Source: Streptomyces coacervatus | Lineage (GTDB): Bacteria > Actinomycetota > Actinomycetes > Streptomycetales > Streptomycetaceae | Length of the DNA: 64,000 nucleotides | Reading direction: 5' to 3' | NCBI RefSeq assembly: GCF_029223485.1 | Contig: NZ_JARHTP010000016.1 | Location: 186,001 to 250,000, forward strand | Shown here: piece after piece, positions 34,643-43,454 of the stretch | Numbering within the stretch: the stretch's first letter is position 1 | Layout: every line of letters begins with the position of its first letter | The notes under the pieces: generated by a model | Database searches by the model: none | The model's input: only the letters and a program-made list of their open reading frames with translations | What the model was told of the DNA's origin: nothing | Made by a program: the position numbers and the translations under genes

Positions 34643-35761
34643 TTGACCGCCATCGACCCCACCGCCCACCTGACCGCGGAGCAGATCGAGGAGCTCGGCC
34701 GCGAGCTGGACGCGATCCGCGACGAGGTGATCGCCGGCCGCGGCGAGAAAGACGCCGCCTACATCCGTAAGGTCATCTCGGCGCAGCGCAAGCTCGAGCT
34801 GGTCAGCAGGGGCGTGCTGCTGTTCTCGATCTTCCCGCCCGCGTGGCTGCTCGGCACCGCCGGTCTGTCCGTGGCGAAGATCATGGACAACATGGAGATC
34901 GGCCACAACGTCCTGCACGGCCAGTGGGACTGGATGCGGGACCCGAAGATCCACTCCACCACCTGGGAGTGGGATCACGTCTCGCCGTCCGACCAGTGGA
35001 AGCACTCGCACAACGAGCTGCACCACACCTACACCAACGTGATCGGCAAGGACAACGACCTCGGCTACGGCATCATGCGCGTCGACGAGGACCAGAAGTG
35101 GTACCCGTTCCACCTCGGCCAGCCGCTGTGGAACTTCATCAACGCCTGCTTCTTCGAGTACGGCATCGCAGCGTACGACCTGGAGCTCGGCAAGAACCTG
35201 CACAAGCGCCGCCGCAACAACCCGGAGTTCCGCGCGCGGGCCAAGGCCGTGGGCCGCAAGATCCGCAAGCAGGTACTCAAGGACTACGTGATCCACCCGC
35301 TCCTGTCGGGCCCGTCGTTCCTGCCCACGCTCGCCGCCACGTTCACCGCGAACCTGGTCCGCAACATCTGGTCCCACTCGGTGATCATGTGCGGGCACTT
35401 CCCCGAGGGCGTGCAGGTCTTCGAGCGCCGGTCGATCAAGGGCGAGACGCGCGGCCAGTGGTACCTGCGCCAGATGATGGGCTCGGCGAACATCAGCGGC
35501 AGCAAGGCCATGCACTTCATGACCGGCAACCTCTCCCACCAGATCGAGCACCACCTCTTCCCCGACCTGCCGAGCAACCGGTACGCCGAGGTCGCGGTGA
35601 AGGTACGCGCGCTGTTCGAAAAGTACGAGCTGGAGTACGTCACCGGACCGCTGCCCAAGCAGGTGTTCTCCGCGTGGCACAAGGTCGTCCGGCTCTCGCT
35701 GCCGAACAAGAAGCCCGAGGTCAACACGCCGGACCGCGAGCAGGAGCTCGTCGCGGCCTGA
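34643..35761 (+). CDS. Membrane fatty acid desaturase
   Basis: This 372-residue integral-membrane di-iron desaturase has three His boxes: IGHNVLHG, HSHNELHHTYTN and NLSHQIEHHLFPDLP. The glutamine-type third box (QIEHH) is usual for acyl-lipid and front-end enzymes. There is no cytochrome b5 domain, so electrons would come from the adjacent ferredoxin reductase. It begins at a TTG after TAGGAG. Desaturation adjusts membrane fluidity, for example at low temperature. Confidence 0.94.
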   Translation: MTAIDPTAHLTAEQIEELGRELDAIRDEVIAGRGEKDAAYIRKVISAQRKLELVSRGVLLFSIFPPAWLLGTAGLSVAKIMDNMEIGHNVLHGQWDWMRDPKIHSTTWEWDHVSPSDQWKHSHNELHHTYTNVIGKDNDLGYGIMRVDEDQKWYPFHLGQPLWNFINACFFEYGIAAYDLELGKNLHKRRRNNPEFRARAKAVGRKIRKQVLKDYVIHPLLSGPSFLPTLAATFTANLVRNIWSHSVIMCGHFPEGVQVFERRSIKGETRGQWYLRQMMGSANISGSKAMHFMTGNLSHQIEHHLFPDLPSNRYAEVAVKVRALFEKYELEYVTGPLPKQVFSAWHKVVRLSLPNKKPEVNTPDREQELVAA

Positions 35762-36182
35762 TTCCCGGTATTGGTTCAGATCTTTCGGCCCTCGCCCGCG
35801 CCGCCGGGTTCGGTCAGATCCGTCGCGGACGGTGGGCGGCCGCGACATCAGACCGTACGACACGGGATTCGGGCAGCCCGGTGTCCGGCTGGGCTGCCTG
35901 GACGTGCGCCAGGAGCTCAGCACACAGCCCCCGGCGAGGTGTTGTTCCGGAGCAGTGGAGAAGGACGCGCGGGGAGGGATGTCGGCCCAGGTGCGGTAGA
36001 GAGGCTCTCGCCGGGCTGCCGGGGGCGTCGGGCCGTGCGGCGGCTGCGGCTTGGCACCGACGTCCTGGAACGGGCAATGCGTCCGGCTACGGCGGCAGAC
36101 CGAGCAAGCTTGTCCCCCGCTCGGTTCCGGGGCAGGGAAAACGCGTTCGCCAGACCGGCGAGCGCTCTGCTTGGCTCGCCCC
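35762..36182. other. Non-coding stretch between the desaturase and GNAT genes
   Basis: No supported gene is seen in this 421-bp stretch. Frames are open on both strands but show no recognisable protein and end in sequence that looks like shadow coding. It is probably degraded DNA at the edge of the desaturase block. Confidence 0.4.
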
Positions 36183-36608
36183 ATGAGTGATCTCCACATC
36201 CGCTGCGCCAGCCACTCGGACGTCGATACCGTGTTGCAGTTCTGGCGCGACGCCGCAGAAGGCACGAGCATCAGCGACGACCACGACGGAGTGACCCGAC
36301 TCATCACAAGAGACCCCGACGCCCTGCTCCTCGCCGAGCGCGACGGCATCCTCACCGGAACCGTCATAGCCGGCTTCGACGGATGGCGATGCTCCGCCTA
36401 CCGGCTCGCCGTACACCCCGACCACCGTCGACAAGGCATCGCCACCGCCCTGCTGGAAGCCGCAGAACAACGATTCACCGCCCTCGGCGGGCGACGCGTC
36501 GACGCCATGGTCCTGGAAGCCAACGAACAGGCCCACCACACGTGGGCCGCCAGTGGCTACCATCGCGAAGACCACTGGCGACGCTGGGTGAAGCACCTCA
36601 CACACTGA
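36183..36608 (+). CDS. GNAT-family N-acetyltransferase
   Basis: This 141-residue single GNAT domain has the acetyl-CoA-binding motif A at LAVHPDHRRQGIATALLEAA and the motif B region VLEANEQAHHTWAASGYHRE. This C-terminal pattern is common in acetyltransferases acting on small amines or protein N-termini. The substrate is unknown. A partial paralogue lies at 32152-32253, on the other side of the desaturase block. Confidence 0.9.
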   Translation: MSDLHIRCASHSDVDTVLQFWRDAAEGTSISDDHDGVTRLITRDPDALLLAERDGILTGTVIAGFDGWRCSAYRLAVHPDHRRQGIATALLEAAEQRFTALGGRRVDAMVLEANEQAHHTWAASGYHREDHWRRWVKHLTH

Positions 36609-36630
36609 CCATCTTTGCCGATCCTTTACC

Positions 36631-36669
36631 ATTGGAGGACCGCATCCGGATCCGATCCGGTCCTCCAAT
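36631..36669. terminator. Inverted repeat between the GNAT and CNNM genes
   Basis: ATTGGAGGACCG (36631-36642) is perfectly complementary to CGGTCCTCCAAT (36658-36669). The 15-nt centre carries further partial symmetry (ATCCGGATCCGAT). It lies 22 bp after the GNAT stop and about 105 bp before the next start. It could end the GNAT transcript or act as an operator or leader hairpin for the CNNM operon. Confidence 0.55.
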
Positions 36670-36776
36670 GAAAGGTGTGAGCGTCCGCCCATGGGCGAGC
36701 CTCCCAGTAGTACGCGCCGTACCCGACATCGCGCGTTCCTCCCGCCTCTGTCCGACGATGGGACGGAGGTGACCCG

Positions 36777-38123
36777 ATGACCGAAGTGCTCCTCCTGCTG
36801 GTGGCGATCCTGCTGTCGCTCGCCTGCGGCGCCTTCGTCGCGGCCGAGTTCTCGCTGACCACGGTCGACCGGGGCGAACTCGAGCGGGCCGTGGAGCGCG
36901 GCGAGCGGGGCGCGGCGGGCGCCCTCAAAGCCGTACGGAGCCTGACGTTCCAGCTCTCCGGCGCGCAGCTCGGCATCACCGTCACCAACCTGGTCGTCGG
37001 CATGCTCTCCGAGCCGTCGATCGCCAAGCTGATCGCGGGCCCCCTCGAAGCACTCGGCATCTCGTCCTCCGCGGCGAGCTCGCTCGCCCTGGTGCTCGGT
37101 ACGGCCCTGTCGACCGTCTTCCTGATGGTCGTCGGCGAGCTGGTCCCCAAGAACTGGGCGATCTCCTCGCCGCTGGCCGTGGCCAAGCGGGTGGGCAACG
37201 CGCAGCGCCTGTTCAGTGCGGCCTTCCGCCCGTTCATCAGCCACCTCAACAACACGGCGAACCGCATGGTGCGCCTCTTCGGCCTGGAGCCCACCGAGGA
37301 GCTGGCCTCGGCGCGCGGCCCCAAGGAGCTGGCGGCGCTGGCCCGGCACTCCGCCAAGGAGGGCGCCCTGGAGGCGGACACCGCGGAGCTGTTCGTACGC
37401 ACCCTCAACCTCGCCGACCTGACCGCGGAGAACGTGATGACGCCCCGCGTCCAGGTCATCGCCCTGGAGGTCCAGGCGACCTGCGAGGACGTGGCGAACG
37501 CGACCCGGGCGACCGGACTGTCCCGGTTCCCGGTCTACCGCGGCAGCCTCGACTCGGTCGTGGGCACCGCGCACATCAAGGACGTCCTGGCGATACCTGC
37601 CGAGCGCCGCATCCACACCCGCGTCTGGGAACTGATGCGAGAACCGCTCCTCGTCCCGGAGACCCTCACCGTCGACCGGCTGCTCGACCGGCTGTCCGGC
37701 AAGCGCACCATGGCAGTGGTCATCGACGAGTACGGCGGCACCGCGGGCGTGGCCACGCTGGAGGACATCGTGGAAGAGGTCGTCGGCGAGGTGCGGGACG
37801 AGCACGACCCGCACGAGACGCCTGACCTGGCCCCGGCGGGCAGCGACGACCAGGGCCGCGCACTGTACTCGGCCGACGGCTCGGCGCGTGTGGACCAGCT
37901 TGCACGCGTCGGACTCAGGGCACCCGAGGGCCCGTACGAGACGCTGGCCGGCCTCGTCGCGTCGGAGCTGGGCCGCATCCCGGCCGTGGGCGACTGTGTC
38001 GAGGTCGCCGGATGGCGGCTCGACGTGGTGGACGCCTCGGGCCGCAGGGCCGCACGCGTGCTGATGCACGCGCCTTTCGAGGACGAGGCGGACGACACGA
38101 CGGACATGGAGGGCACCAAGTGA
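36777..38123 (+). CDS. CNNM/CorC-family membrane protein with DUF21, CBS pair and CorC_HlyC domains
   Basis: This 448-residue protein has an N-terminal DUF21 transmembrane domain (LLLVAILLSLACGAFVAAEF), a CBS pair (NVMTPRVQVIALE to VVIDEYGGTAGVATLEDIVE) and a C-terminal transporter-associated domain (FAD-binding PCMH-like fold). This order is that of CNNM/MpfA proteins, linked to magnesium efflux and often labelled 'hemolysin'. The stop overlaps the GTG of the next gene, a paralogue lacking the last domain, so they may work as a heteromer. Confidence 0.92.
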   Translation: MTEVLLLLVAILLSLACGAFVAAEFSLTTVDRGELERAVERGERGAAGALKAVRSLTFQLSGAQLGITVTNLVVGMLSEPSIAKLIAGPLEALGISSSAASSLALVLGTALSTVFLMVVGELVPKNWAISSPLAVAKRVGNAQRLFSAAFRPFISHLNNTANRMVRLFGLEPTEELASARGPKELAALARHSAKEGALEADTAELFVRTLNLADLTAENVMTPRVQVIALEVQATCEDVANATRATGLSRFPVYRGSLDSVVGTAHIKDVLAIPAERRIHTRVWELMREPLLVPETLTVDRLLDRLSGKRTMAVVIDEYGGTAGVATLEDIVEEVVGEVRDEHDPHETPDLAPAGSDDQGRALYSADGSARVDQLARVGLRAPEGPYETLAGLVASELGRIPAVGDCVEVAGWRLDVVDASGRRAARVLMHAPFEDEADDTTDMEGTK

Positions 38124-39151
38124 CCGCCGTACAGCTCCTGATCGGCCTTGCGACCCTCGTCGTCAACGCCTTCTTCGTCGGCGCCGAGTTCGCGCTGATC
38201 TCCGTACGGCGTTCGCAGATCGAGCAGCACGTAGAGAGAGGGGCGGGAGGGGCGGACGGCGACCGGCGGGCCAAGAGCGTGCTGTGGGGTCTGGAGCACG
38301 TGTCCGCGCTGATGGCGGCCGCGCAGCTCGGCATCACCCTGTGCACGCTGGTCCTGGGTGTGGTCGCGGAACCGGCCATCGCGCATCTGCTGGAGCCGGT
38401 GTTCCACGCCCTGGGCGTGCCGAAGGGCGCGGGACACGCGGTGTCCTTCGTGATCGCGCTGACCCTGGCCACGTATCTGCACATGCTGCTCGGCGAGATG
38501 GTGCCGAAGAACATCGCACTCGCGGAGCCGGTGCGCAGCGCACTGCTGCTCGGACCGCCGCTGGTCACTTTGGCGCGGGCGCTGCGTCCGGTGATCTTCT
38601 CGATCAACGCCTTCGCGAACGCCCTCCTGAAGCTGTTGCGGGTGGAGACCAAGGACGAGGTCGCGGCCACCTTCTCGGACGCCGAGCTGGCCCGGATCGT
38701 GCGGGACTCGGGCGAGGCGGGACTGATCGACGACCGCGCGCTGGAGCGGCTGCACGACGCGCTGGAGCTGGGCCGCCGTCCGGTGCGCGACGTGGTGCTC
38801 CCGCTGGAAGGCGTCGTCTACGCGCGCGTGGGCGTCACACCGGAGGAGCTGGAGCGGCTGTCGGCCCAGTCGGGCTTCTCCCGTTTCCCGGTGGTGGACG
38901 AGGGCCGTCGCATCGTCGGCTACCTGCACGTCAAGGACGCCCTGGACGCCCCTGGGAGGGACGTGCCGTTCCGGGTGCAGGACATGCGACCCATCGCGCG
39001 CGTACGGGAGGGCACACCGCTGGACGACGTGCTCACGGCGATGCGCGGCAGCCGTACCCACCTGGCGGCCGCGCTCGGCGGCGACGGTCGGCTGGCCGGG
39101 CTGGTGACCATGGAGGACGTGCTGCAGGAGCTGTTCGGACAGCGGGCATGA
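38120..39151 (+). CDS. CNNM-family membrane protein lacking the CorC_HlyC domain
   Basis: This 343-residue paralogue of the upstream protein has a DUF21 domain (LIGLATLVVNAFFVGAEFAL) and a CBS pair (VVLPLEGVVYARVGVTPEEL to LAGLVTMEDVLQELFG), ending right after the CBS pair. The GTG start overlaps the preceding stop (GTGA), giving strict coupling. The paired long/short CNNM arrangement is common in actinobacteria and suggests a heterodimeric transporter. Confidence 0.92.
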   Translation: MTAVQLLIGLATLVVNAFFVGAEFALISVRRSQIEQHVERGAGGADGDRRAKSVLWGLEHVSALMAAAQLGITLCTLVLGVVAEPAIAHLLEPVFHALGVPKGAGHAVSFVIALTLATYLHMLLGEMVPKNIALAEPVRSALLLGPPLVTLARALRPVIFSINAFANALLKLLRVETKDEVAATFSDAELARIVRDSGEAGLIDDRALERLHDALELGRRPVRDVVLPLEGVVYARVGVTPEELERLSAQSGFSRFPVVDEGRRIVGYLHVKDALDAPGRDVPFRVQDMRPIARVREGTPLDDVLTAMRGSRTHLAAALGGDGRLAGLVTMEDVLQELFGQRA

Positions 39152-39218
39152 GCCGTCCGGCGGGAGAGCCGGGCCGACCGACCGACGGGTATGGAACCGG
39201 GATACCATCGCTTCCGCC

Positions 39219-40001
39219 ATGCAGAAGAACCCCATACACACCAGCCTGGTCGCGGTCGGCGACTCCTTCACCGAGGGCATGTCGGACCTGCTGCCGGACG
39301 GCTCCTACCGGGGCTGGGCCGATCTCCTCGCCGGGCGGATGGCCGCGGTCAATCCCGGGTTCCGGTACGCCAACCTCGCGGTCCGCGGCAAGCTGATCGG
39401 GCAGATCGTCGACGAGCAGGTCGACGTGGCGGCGGCCATGCGGCCCGACGTGATCACGCTGGTGGGCGGCTTGAACGACACCCTGCGTCCCAAGTGCGAC
39501 ATGGGGCGCGTACGAGAGCTGCTCACCGAAGCCGTGGAACGGCTGGCCCCGGCCTGCAAGCAGCTGGTGCTGATGCGCAGCCCGGGCCGCCAGGGTCCGG
39601 TTCTGGAACGCTTCCGGCCACGCATGGAGGAGCTGTTCACCGTCGTGGACGAACTCGCCGCGCAGCACGGCGCGGCGGTCGTCGACCTCTACGGCGCCCC
39701 GTCGCTCGCCGACCCGCGCCTGTGGGACGTGGACCGGCTGCACCTGACGGCCGAGGGCCACCGCAGGGTCGCCGAGGCGGTCTGGCAGACACTCGGCTAC
39801 GCCGCCGAGGACACCGAGTGGCAAACACCGCCGGCGCTGACACCGCCGCCGGGCTGGGCCGCACGGCGGGTGGCGGACGCCCGCTTCGCCCGGCAGCACC
39901 TGCTGCCGTGGATCGGCCGCCGCCTGACGGGCCGGTCGTCCGGCGACGGATTGCCGCCGAAGCGGCCTGAGCTGCTGCCGTTCGAGGGGCCTGCGGCGTA
40001 A
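39219..40001 (+). CDS. SGNH/GDSL-family hydrolase
   Basis: This 260-residue protein has block I VAVGDSFTEGMSD (nucleophile S16), block II Gly in YANLAVRGKL, block III GGLNDT and block V DRLHLTAEGH, so the catalytic site is complete. No signal peptide is seen, which points to a cytoplasmic esterase. The C-terminal 60 residues (Pro-rich, then basic) are typical of the Streptomyces group. Repeat family 1 follows directly after the stop. Confidence 0.92.
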   Translation: MQKNPIHTSLVAVGDSFTEGMSDLLPDGSYRGWADLLAGRMAAVNPGFRYANLAVRGKLIGQIVDEQVDVAAAMRPDVITLVGGLNDTLRPKCDMGRVRELLTEAVERLAPACKQLVLMRSPGRQGPVLERFRPRMEELFTVVDELAAQHGAAVVDLYGAPSLADPRLWDVDRLHLTAEGHRRVAEAVWQTLGYAAEDTEWQTPPALTPPPGWAARRVADARFARQHLLPWIGRRLTGRSSGDGLPPKRPELLPFEGPAA

Positions 40002-40005
40002 GGGT

Positions 40006-40067
40006 GCCGCCCCGTCCCAGGGGGCTCTGCCTCCTGGACCCCCGCTCCTCAAACGCCGGAGGGGCTG
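40006..40067 (-). repeat. Intergenic repeat family 1, short inverted copy
   Basis: Read on the minus strand this is CCCCTCCGGCGTTTGAGGAG followed by CGGGGGTCCAGGAGGCAGAGCC, a shorter version of the unit at 40087-40184 that lacks the internal GGCC stem. It lies head to head with that copy, 19 bp apart, so the pair can form a long hairpin between the hydrolase and purB. Confidence 0.8.
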
Positions 40068-40086
40068 GATTTGGCTCAGCCCATCT

Positions 40087-40184
40087 CAGCCCGTCCGGCG
40101 TTTGAGGACGAGGCCGTTCAGGCCGAAGCGGGGGTCTGGGGGCGGCAGCCCCCAGGCACGGGACGGGTAGGGGCGGCGGGGGCG
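40087..40184 (+). repeat. Intergenic repeat family 1, copy 2
   Basis: This block begins CAGCCCGTCCGGCGTTTGAG and ends GGGGCGGCGGGGGCG, nearly identical over about 97 bp to 255-351. The variable points are in the internal stems (GGCCGTTCAGGCC here, GGCCCTTCGGGCC there), where the pairing potential is mostly kept. Confidence 0.85.
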
Positions 40185-40281
40185 AGACCCTTCCGGCCCC
40201 CGCCGTGACGCAGCTCTCGTACGTTCCACCGAACGCACCCACGGCGCTGGCCTGCACGAATCGCCAGTACAATCCGTACAC

Positions 40282-41724
40282 GTGACTTCCGCTCCCGCCA
40301 AGCCCCGCATCCCGAACGTCCTCGCCGGACGCTACGCCTCCGCCGAGCTCGCCACGCTCTGGTCCCCCGAGCAGAAGGTGAAGCTGGAGCGTCAGCTCTG
40401 GCTCGCCGTGCTGCGGGCCCAGAAGGACCTCGGCATCGAGGTGCCGGACGCGGCGATCGCCGACTACGAGCGTGTCCTCGACACCGTCGACCTGGCCTCC
40501 ATCGCCGAGCGCGAGAAGGTCACGCGGCACGACGTGAAGGCGCGCATCGAGGAGTTCAACGACCTCGCCGGGCACGAGCACGTGCACAAGGGCATGACCT
40601 CCCGCGACCTCACCGAGAACGTGGAGCAGCTGCAGATCCGGCTCTCGCTGGAGCTGATGCGCGACCGCACGGTGGCCGTCCTGGCGCGCCTGGGCAAGCT
40701 GGCGGGCGAGTACGGCGAGCTGGTCATGGCCGGCCGCTCCCACAACGTGGCCGCGCAGGCCACGACGCTGGGCAAGCGCTTCGCGACCGCCGCCGACGAG
40801 CTGCTCGTCGCGTACGGGCGGGTGGAGGAGCTCCTCGCCCGCTACCCGCTGCGCGGCATCAAGGGCCCGGTCGGCACGGCGCAGGACATGCTCGACCTGC
40901 TCGGCGGCGACGCGGCCAAGCTGGCGGACCTGGAAGACCGGATCGCCCGGCACCTCGGCTTCTCCCAGGCCTTCACCTCCGTCGGCCAGGTCTACCCGCG
41001 CTCCCTCGACTACGAGGTCGTCACCGCGCTGGTGCAGCTGGCGGCGGCCCCTTCGTCGATGGCCAAGACGATCCGGCTGATGGCCGGGCACGAGCTGGTG
41101 ACCGAGGGCTTCAAGCCGGGCCAGGTCGGCTCCTCGGCAATGCCGCACAAGATGAACACCCGCTCCTGCGAGCGCGTCAACGGCCTGATGGTCATCCTGC
41201 GCGGCTACGCCTCGATGACGGGCGAGCTGGCGGGCGACCAGTGGAACGAGGGCGACGTGTCCTGCTCCGTGGTGCGCCGAGTGGCCCTCCCGGACGCGTT
41301 CTTCGCGCTGGACGGTCTGCTGGAGACGTTCCTGACGGTGCTGGACGAGTTCGGCGCGTTCCCGGCGGTCGTGGCCCGCGAACTGGACCGCTACCTCCCC
41401 TTCCTCGCCACCACCAAGGTGCTCATGGGCGCGGTGCGCGCGGGCGTCGGCCGTGAGGTCGCGCACGAGGCCATCAAGGAGAACGCCGTCGCCTCCGCCC
41501 TCGCAATGCGCGAGCAGGGCGCCGAGCGCAACGAACTGCTCGACAAGCTGGCCGCCGACGAGCGCATCCCGCTCGACCGCGCCCAGCTGGACGTGCTGAT
41601 GGCCGACAAGCTGTCCTTCACGGGCGCAGCCGCCGACCAGGTGACCGCGGTCGTCGGCCGCATCGAGGAGATCGTCAAGCAGCACCCGGAGGCCGCGGGC
41701 TACACGCCGGGGGCGATCCTCTGA
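40282..41724 (+). CDS. purB: Adenylosuccinate lyase
   Basis: PurB catalyses two fumarate-releasing steps of purine synthesis (SAICAR to AICAR, adenylosuccinate to AMP). The 480-residue protein starts at a GTG. It carries the superfamily signature GSSAMPHKMNTRSCERVNGL, the catalytic-His regions GHEHVHKGMTSRDLTENVEQ and AGRSHNVAAQATTLGKRF, and GQVYPRSLDYE. It is the long Streptomyces-type form. The mug gene overlaps its stop. Confidence 0.96.
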   Translation: MTSAPAKPRIPNVLAGRYASAELATLWSPEQKVKLERQLWLAVLRAQKDLGIEVPDAAIADYERVLDTVDLASIAEREKVTRHDVKARIEEFNDLAGHEHVHKGMTSRDLTENVEQLQIRLSLELMRDRTVAVLARLGKLAGEYGELVMAGRSHNVAAQATTLGKRFATAADELLVAYGRVEELLARYPLRGIKGPVGTAQDMLDLLGGDAAKLADLEDRIARHLGFSQAFTSVGQVYPRSLDYEVVTALVQLAAAPSSMAKTIRLMAGHELVTEGFKPGQVGSSAMPHKMNTRSCERVNGLMVILRGYASMTGELAGDQWNEGDVSCSVVRRVALPDAFFALDGLLETFLTVLDEFGAFPAVVARELDRYLPFLATTKVLMGAVRAGVGREVAHEAIKENAVASALAMREQGAERNELLDKLAADERIPLDRAQLDVLMADKLSFTGAAADQVTAVVGRIEEIVKQHPEAAGYTPGAIL

Positions 41725-42266
41725 CCCGCTTCACCCAGGCGGAACTTGAGGCCGCCCGCGACCGCCTCGTCCCGGACGTGGTCGCGGACGGCCTATCTGT
41801 TCTCTTTTGCGGCATTAATCCTGGCCTTATGACGGCGGCTACGGGTCATCACTTCGCCCGCCCCGGCAACCGCTTCTGGCCGGTGCTGCACCGGTCGGGC
41901 TTCACGCCAAGGCTCATGCAGCCCTCGGAACAGGCCGAGTTGCTGTCGTACGGGCTAGGCATCACGAATGTCGTGGCCAGAGCGACCGCGCGGGCCGACG
42001 AACTCACTGCGGAGGAGTACCGCGAAGGTGGGCGGCTGCTGGCGCTGAAGGTGGCACGGCTGCGGCCGCGTTGGCTGGCGGTGGTGGGGGTTACCGCGTA
42101 CCGGGCGGCGTTCGACGACCTCAAGGCCCAAGTGGGGCCGCAGGAGCGGACGTTCGGGCAGACCCGGGTGTGGGTGCTGCCGAATCCGAGCGGGCTGAAT
42201 GCGCACTGGACGCTGGAGACGATGGCGGAGGAGTTCGGGCGGTTGCGGGCGGCGGAGGACTCCTGA
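41721..42266 (+). CDS. mug: G/U mismatch-specific DNA glycosylase (Mug)
   Basis: This uracil-DNA glycosylase of the Mug/TDG family removes U or T mispaired with G. Motif LFCGINPGLMTAATGHHFARP contains the GINPG active site, and NPSGLNAHW is the second motif. The family N-terminus TRFTQAELEAARDRLVPDVV is only reached from a CTG at 41721 that overlaps the purB stop (CTGA). The first conventional start, GTG at 41778, would cut into it. I therefore propose the unusual CTG start, giving about 181 residues. Confidence 0.85.
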   Translation: MTRFTQAELEAARDRLVPDVVADGLSVLFCGINPGLMTAATGHHFARPGNRFWPVLHRSGFTPRLMQPSEQAELLSYGLGITNVVARATARADELTAEEYREGGRLLALKVARLRPRWLAVVGVTAYRAAFDDLKAQVGPQERTFGQTRVWVLPNPSGLNAHWTLETMAEEFGRLRAAEDS

Positions 42267-42269
42267 AGG

Positions 42270-42671
42270 TCAGACGGGGTCTATGTCCGAGGCCACGGCG
42301 AGCAGGTGGGCCTCATCGGTTTCGTCCCGGTCCGCGATGCCGAGGGCGATCCAGCGTTCGGTGCCGGGCGGCTGCCACAGGTTCAGCTGCTCCATGTGGA
42401 TGCTCGCCGCCAGCCAGGGTTCCGGTATGTCCTCGCCGCGGTCGGAGCGCACGCGGAGCGTGGGCATCCCCCATGGGTCGTGCTGCTCGCCCCAACGGGC
42501 GTTCAGTACCTGGGAGATCCACTCTCTGAGCACATGCAGGTCGTCCATGTCCACTAACCGCACGATGCGGTAACCGGGTCCCGCCAGGAACAGGTCCGAC
42601 CCGCTGTACTCCGCGGAGAGATCCGCGGTGCACAGCGCATCGATCGTGGCGAGGTGCTTGTCGCTGTCCAT
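42270..42671 (-). CDS. Hypothetical protein
   Basis: This 133-residue acidic, soluble protein starts MDSDKHLATIDALCTADLSA and contains Trp-rich segments (LREWISQVLNARWGEQHDPW; EQLNLWQPPGTERWIALG). No signal peptide, metal motif or family is recognised. The ATG at 42671 is preferred; a longer frame to 42716 adds 15 residues. It converges on mug with a 3-bp gap and lies upstream of the ABC-2 genes, reading toward mug. Confidence 0.65.
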   Translation of the reverse strand: MDSDKHLATIDALCTADLSAEYSGSDLFLAGPGYRIVRLVDMDDLHVLREWISQVLNARWGEQHDPWGMPTLRVRSDRGEDIPEPWLAASIHMEQLNLWQPPGTERWIALGIADRDETDEAHLLAVASDIDPV

Positions 42672-42729
42672 GTGATCCAGTATTGCGGCCGCCACTGACA
42701 ATTGGCGGCGCATCAACCCCCTTCAGCCG

Positions 42730-43452
42730 TCAGGCATCCCGCCGCCGCACCCTCCAGGCCCCCAGAAGCAGCGCAGCCCCCGCCCAGAGCCCCGTCACCG
42801 CAAGCCCCGACCACGGCCCCAGCACTCCGTCCCACGTCTCGTGGAACACCACTTGTCCCGCCCGGTCCGGCAGGACGTCCGCCACGGAGCCCGACATGTC
42901 TCCGATGACGAAAGACACGATGAGCAGGAACGGGATGACCATGCTCAGCGTGGCGACGCCACTGCGCAGCACGGCCGTCAGTCCCGCCGCGAGCAGCGCC
43001 ATCAGCGTCAGATAGACCCCGCAGCCGACGACTGCACGCAGTTCCTCGCCCCAGGTCAGCCCGTCCGCCTTCGCGCCCAGGACGGCCTCGCCGACGGCCA
43101 GGCTCACACCTCCCGTCACCAGCCCCACCACCAGCACGGGTACGGCGATCGCCACCGCCTTGGCCGCGAACCACCGCCCACGCCGCGGCACAGCCGTCAG
43201 CGCGATGCGCAGGGCGCCGCCCCGGAACTCGGACGACATGGCGGTCGTACCGAACGCGATAGCCGCGATCTGCCCGAAACTGACGCCGAAGAACACCGAG
43301 AACAGCGGGTCGAAGTCCGCTCCTTCGCTGTCGGCTCCGGCGAGCGCCGAGAACATGGCGGTGGCGAGCAGGACGGCGGCGAGGCCTCCGACGAGCGACC
43401 GCAGCGTACGGATCTTGAGCCATTCCGAGTGGAGTGCGGGTGTGAATTCCAT
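42730..43452 (-). CDS. ABC-2 type transporter permease
   Basis: This 240-residue permease has six predicted helices, for example LVGGLAAVLLATAMFSALAG, AVAIAVPVLVVGLVTGGVSL and LAVTGLWAGAALLLGAWRV. It begins MEFTPALHSEWLKIRTLRS, the usual start for Streptomyces ABC-2 permeases. It lies 2 bp after the ATPase gene. The divergent two-component system is its likely regulator. Confidence 0.92.
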   Translation of the reverse strand: MEFTPALHSEWLKIRTLRSLVGGLAAVLLATAMFSALAGADSEGADFDPLFSVFFGVSFGQIAAIAFGTTAMSSEFRGGALRIALTAVPRRGRWFAAKAVAIAVPVLVVGLVTGGVSLAVGEAVLGAKADGLTWGEELRAVVGCGVYLTLMALLAAGLTAVLRSGVATLSMVIPFLLIVSFVIGDMSGSVADVLPDRAGQVVFHETWDGVLGPWSGLAVTGLWAGAALLLGAWRVRRRDA

Positions 43453-43454
43453 GG

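Noticed and set aside
35771-36190. Possible gene between the desaturase and GNAT genes (+ strand frame)
   Set aside because: There is no ribosome-binding site, no recognisable domain and a biased shadow-like composition.
36670-36776. Mg2+-sensing M-box or other riboswitch before the CNNM genes
   Set aside because: I could not find the conserved M-box segments; only the inverted repeat upstream is supported.
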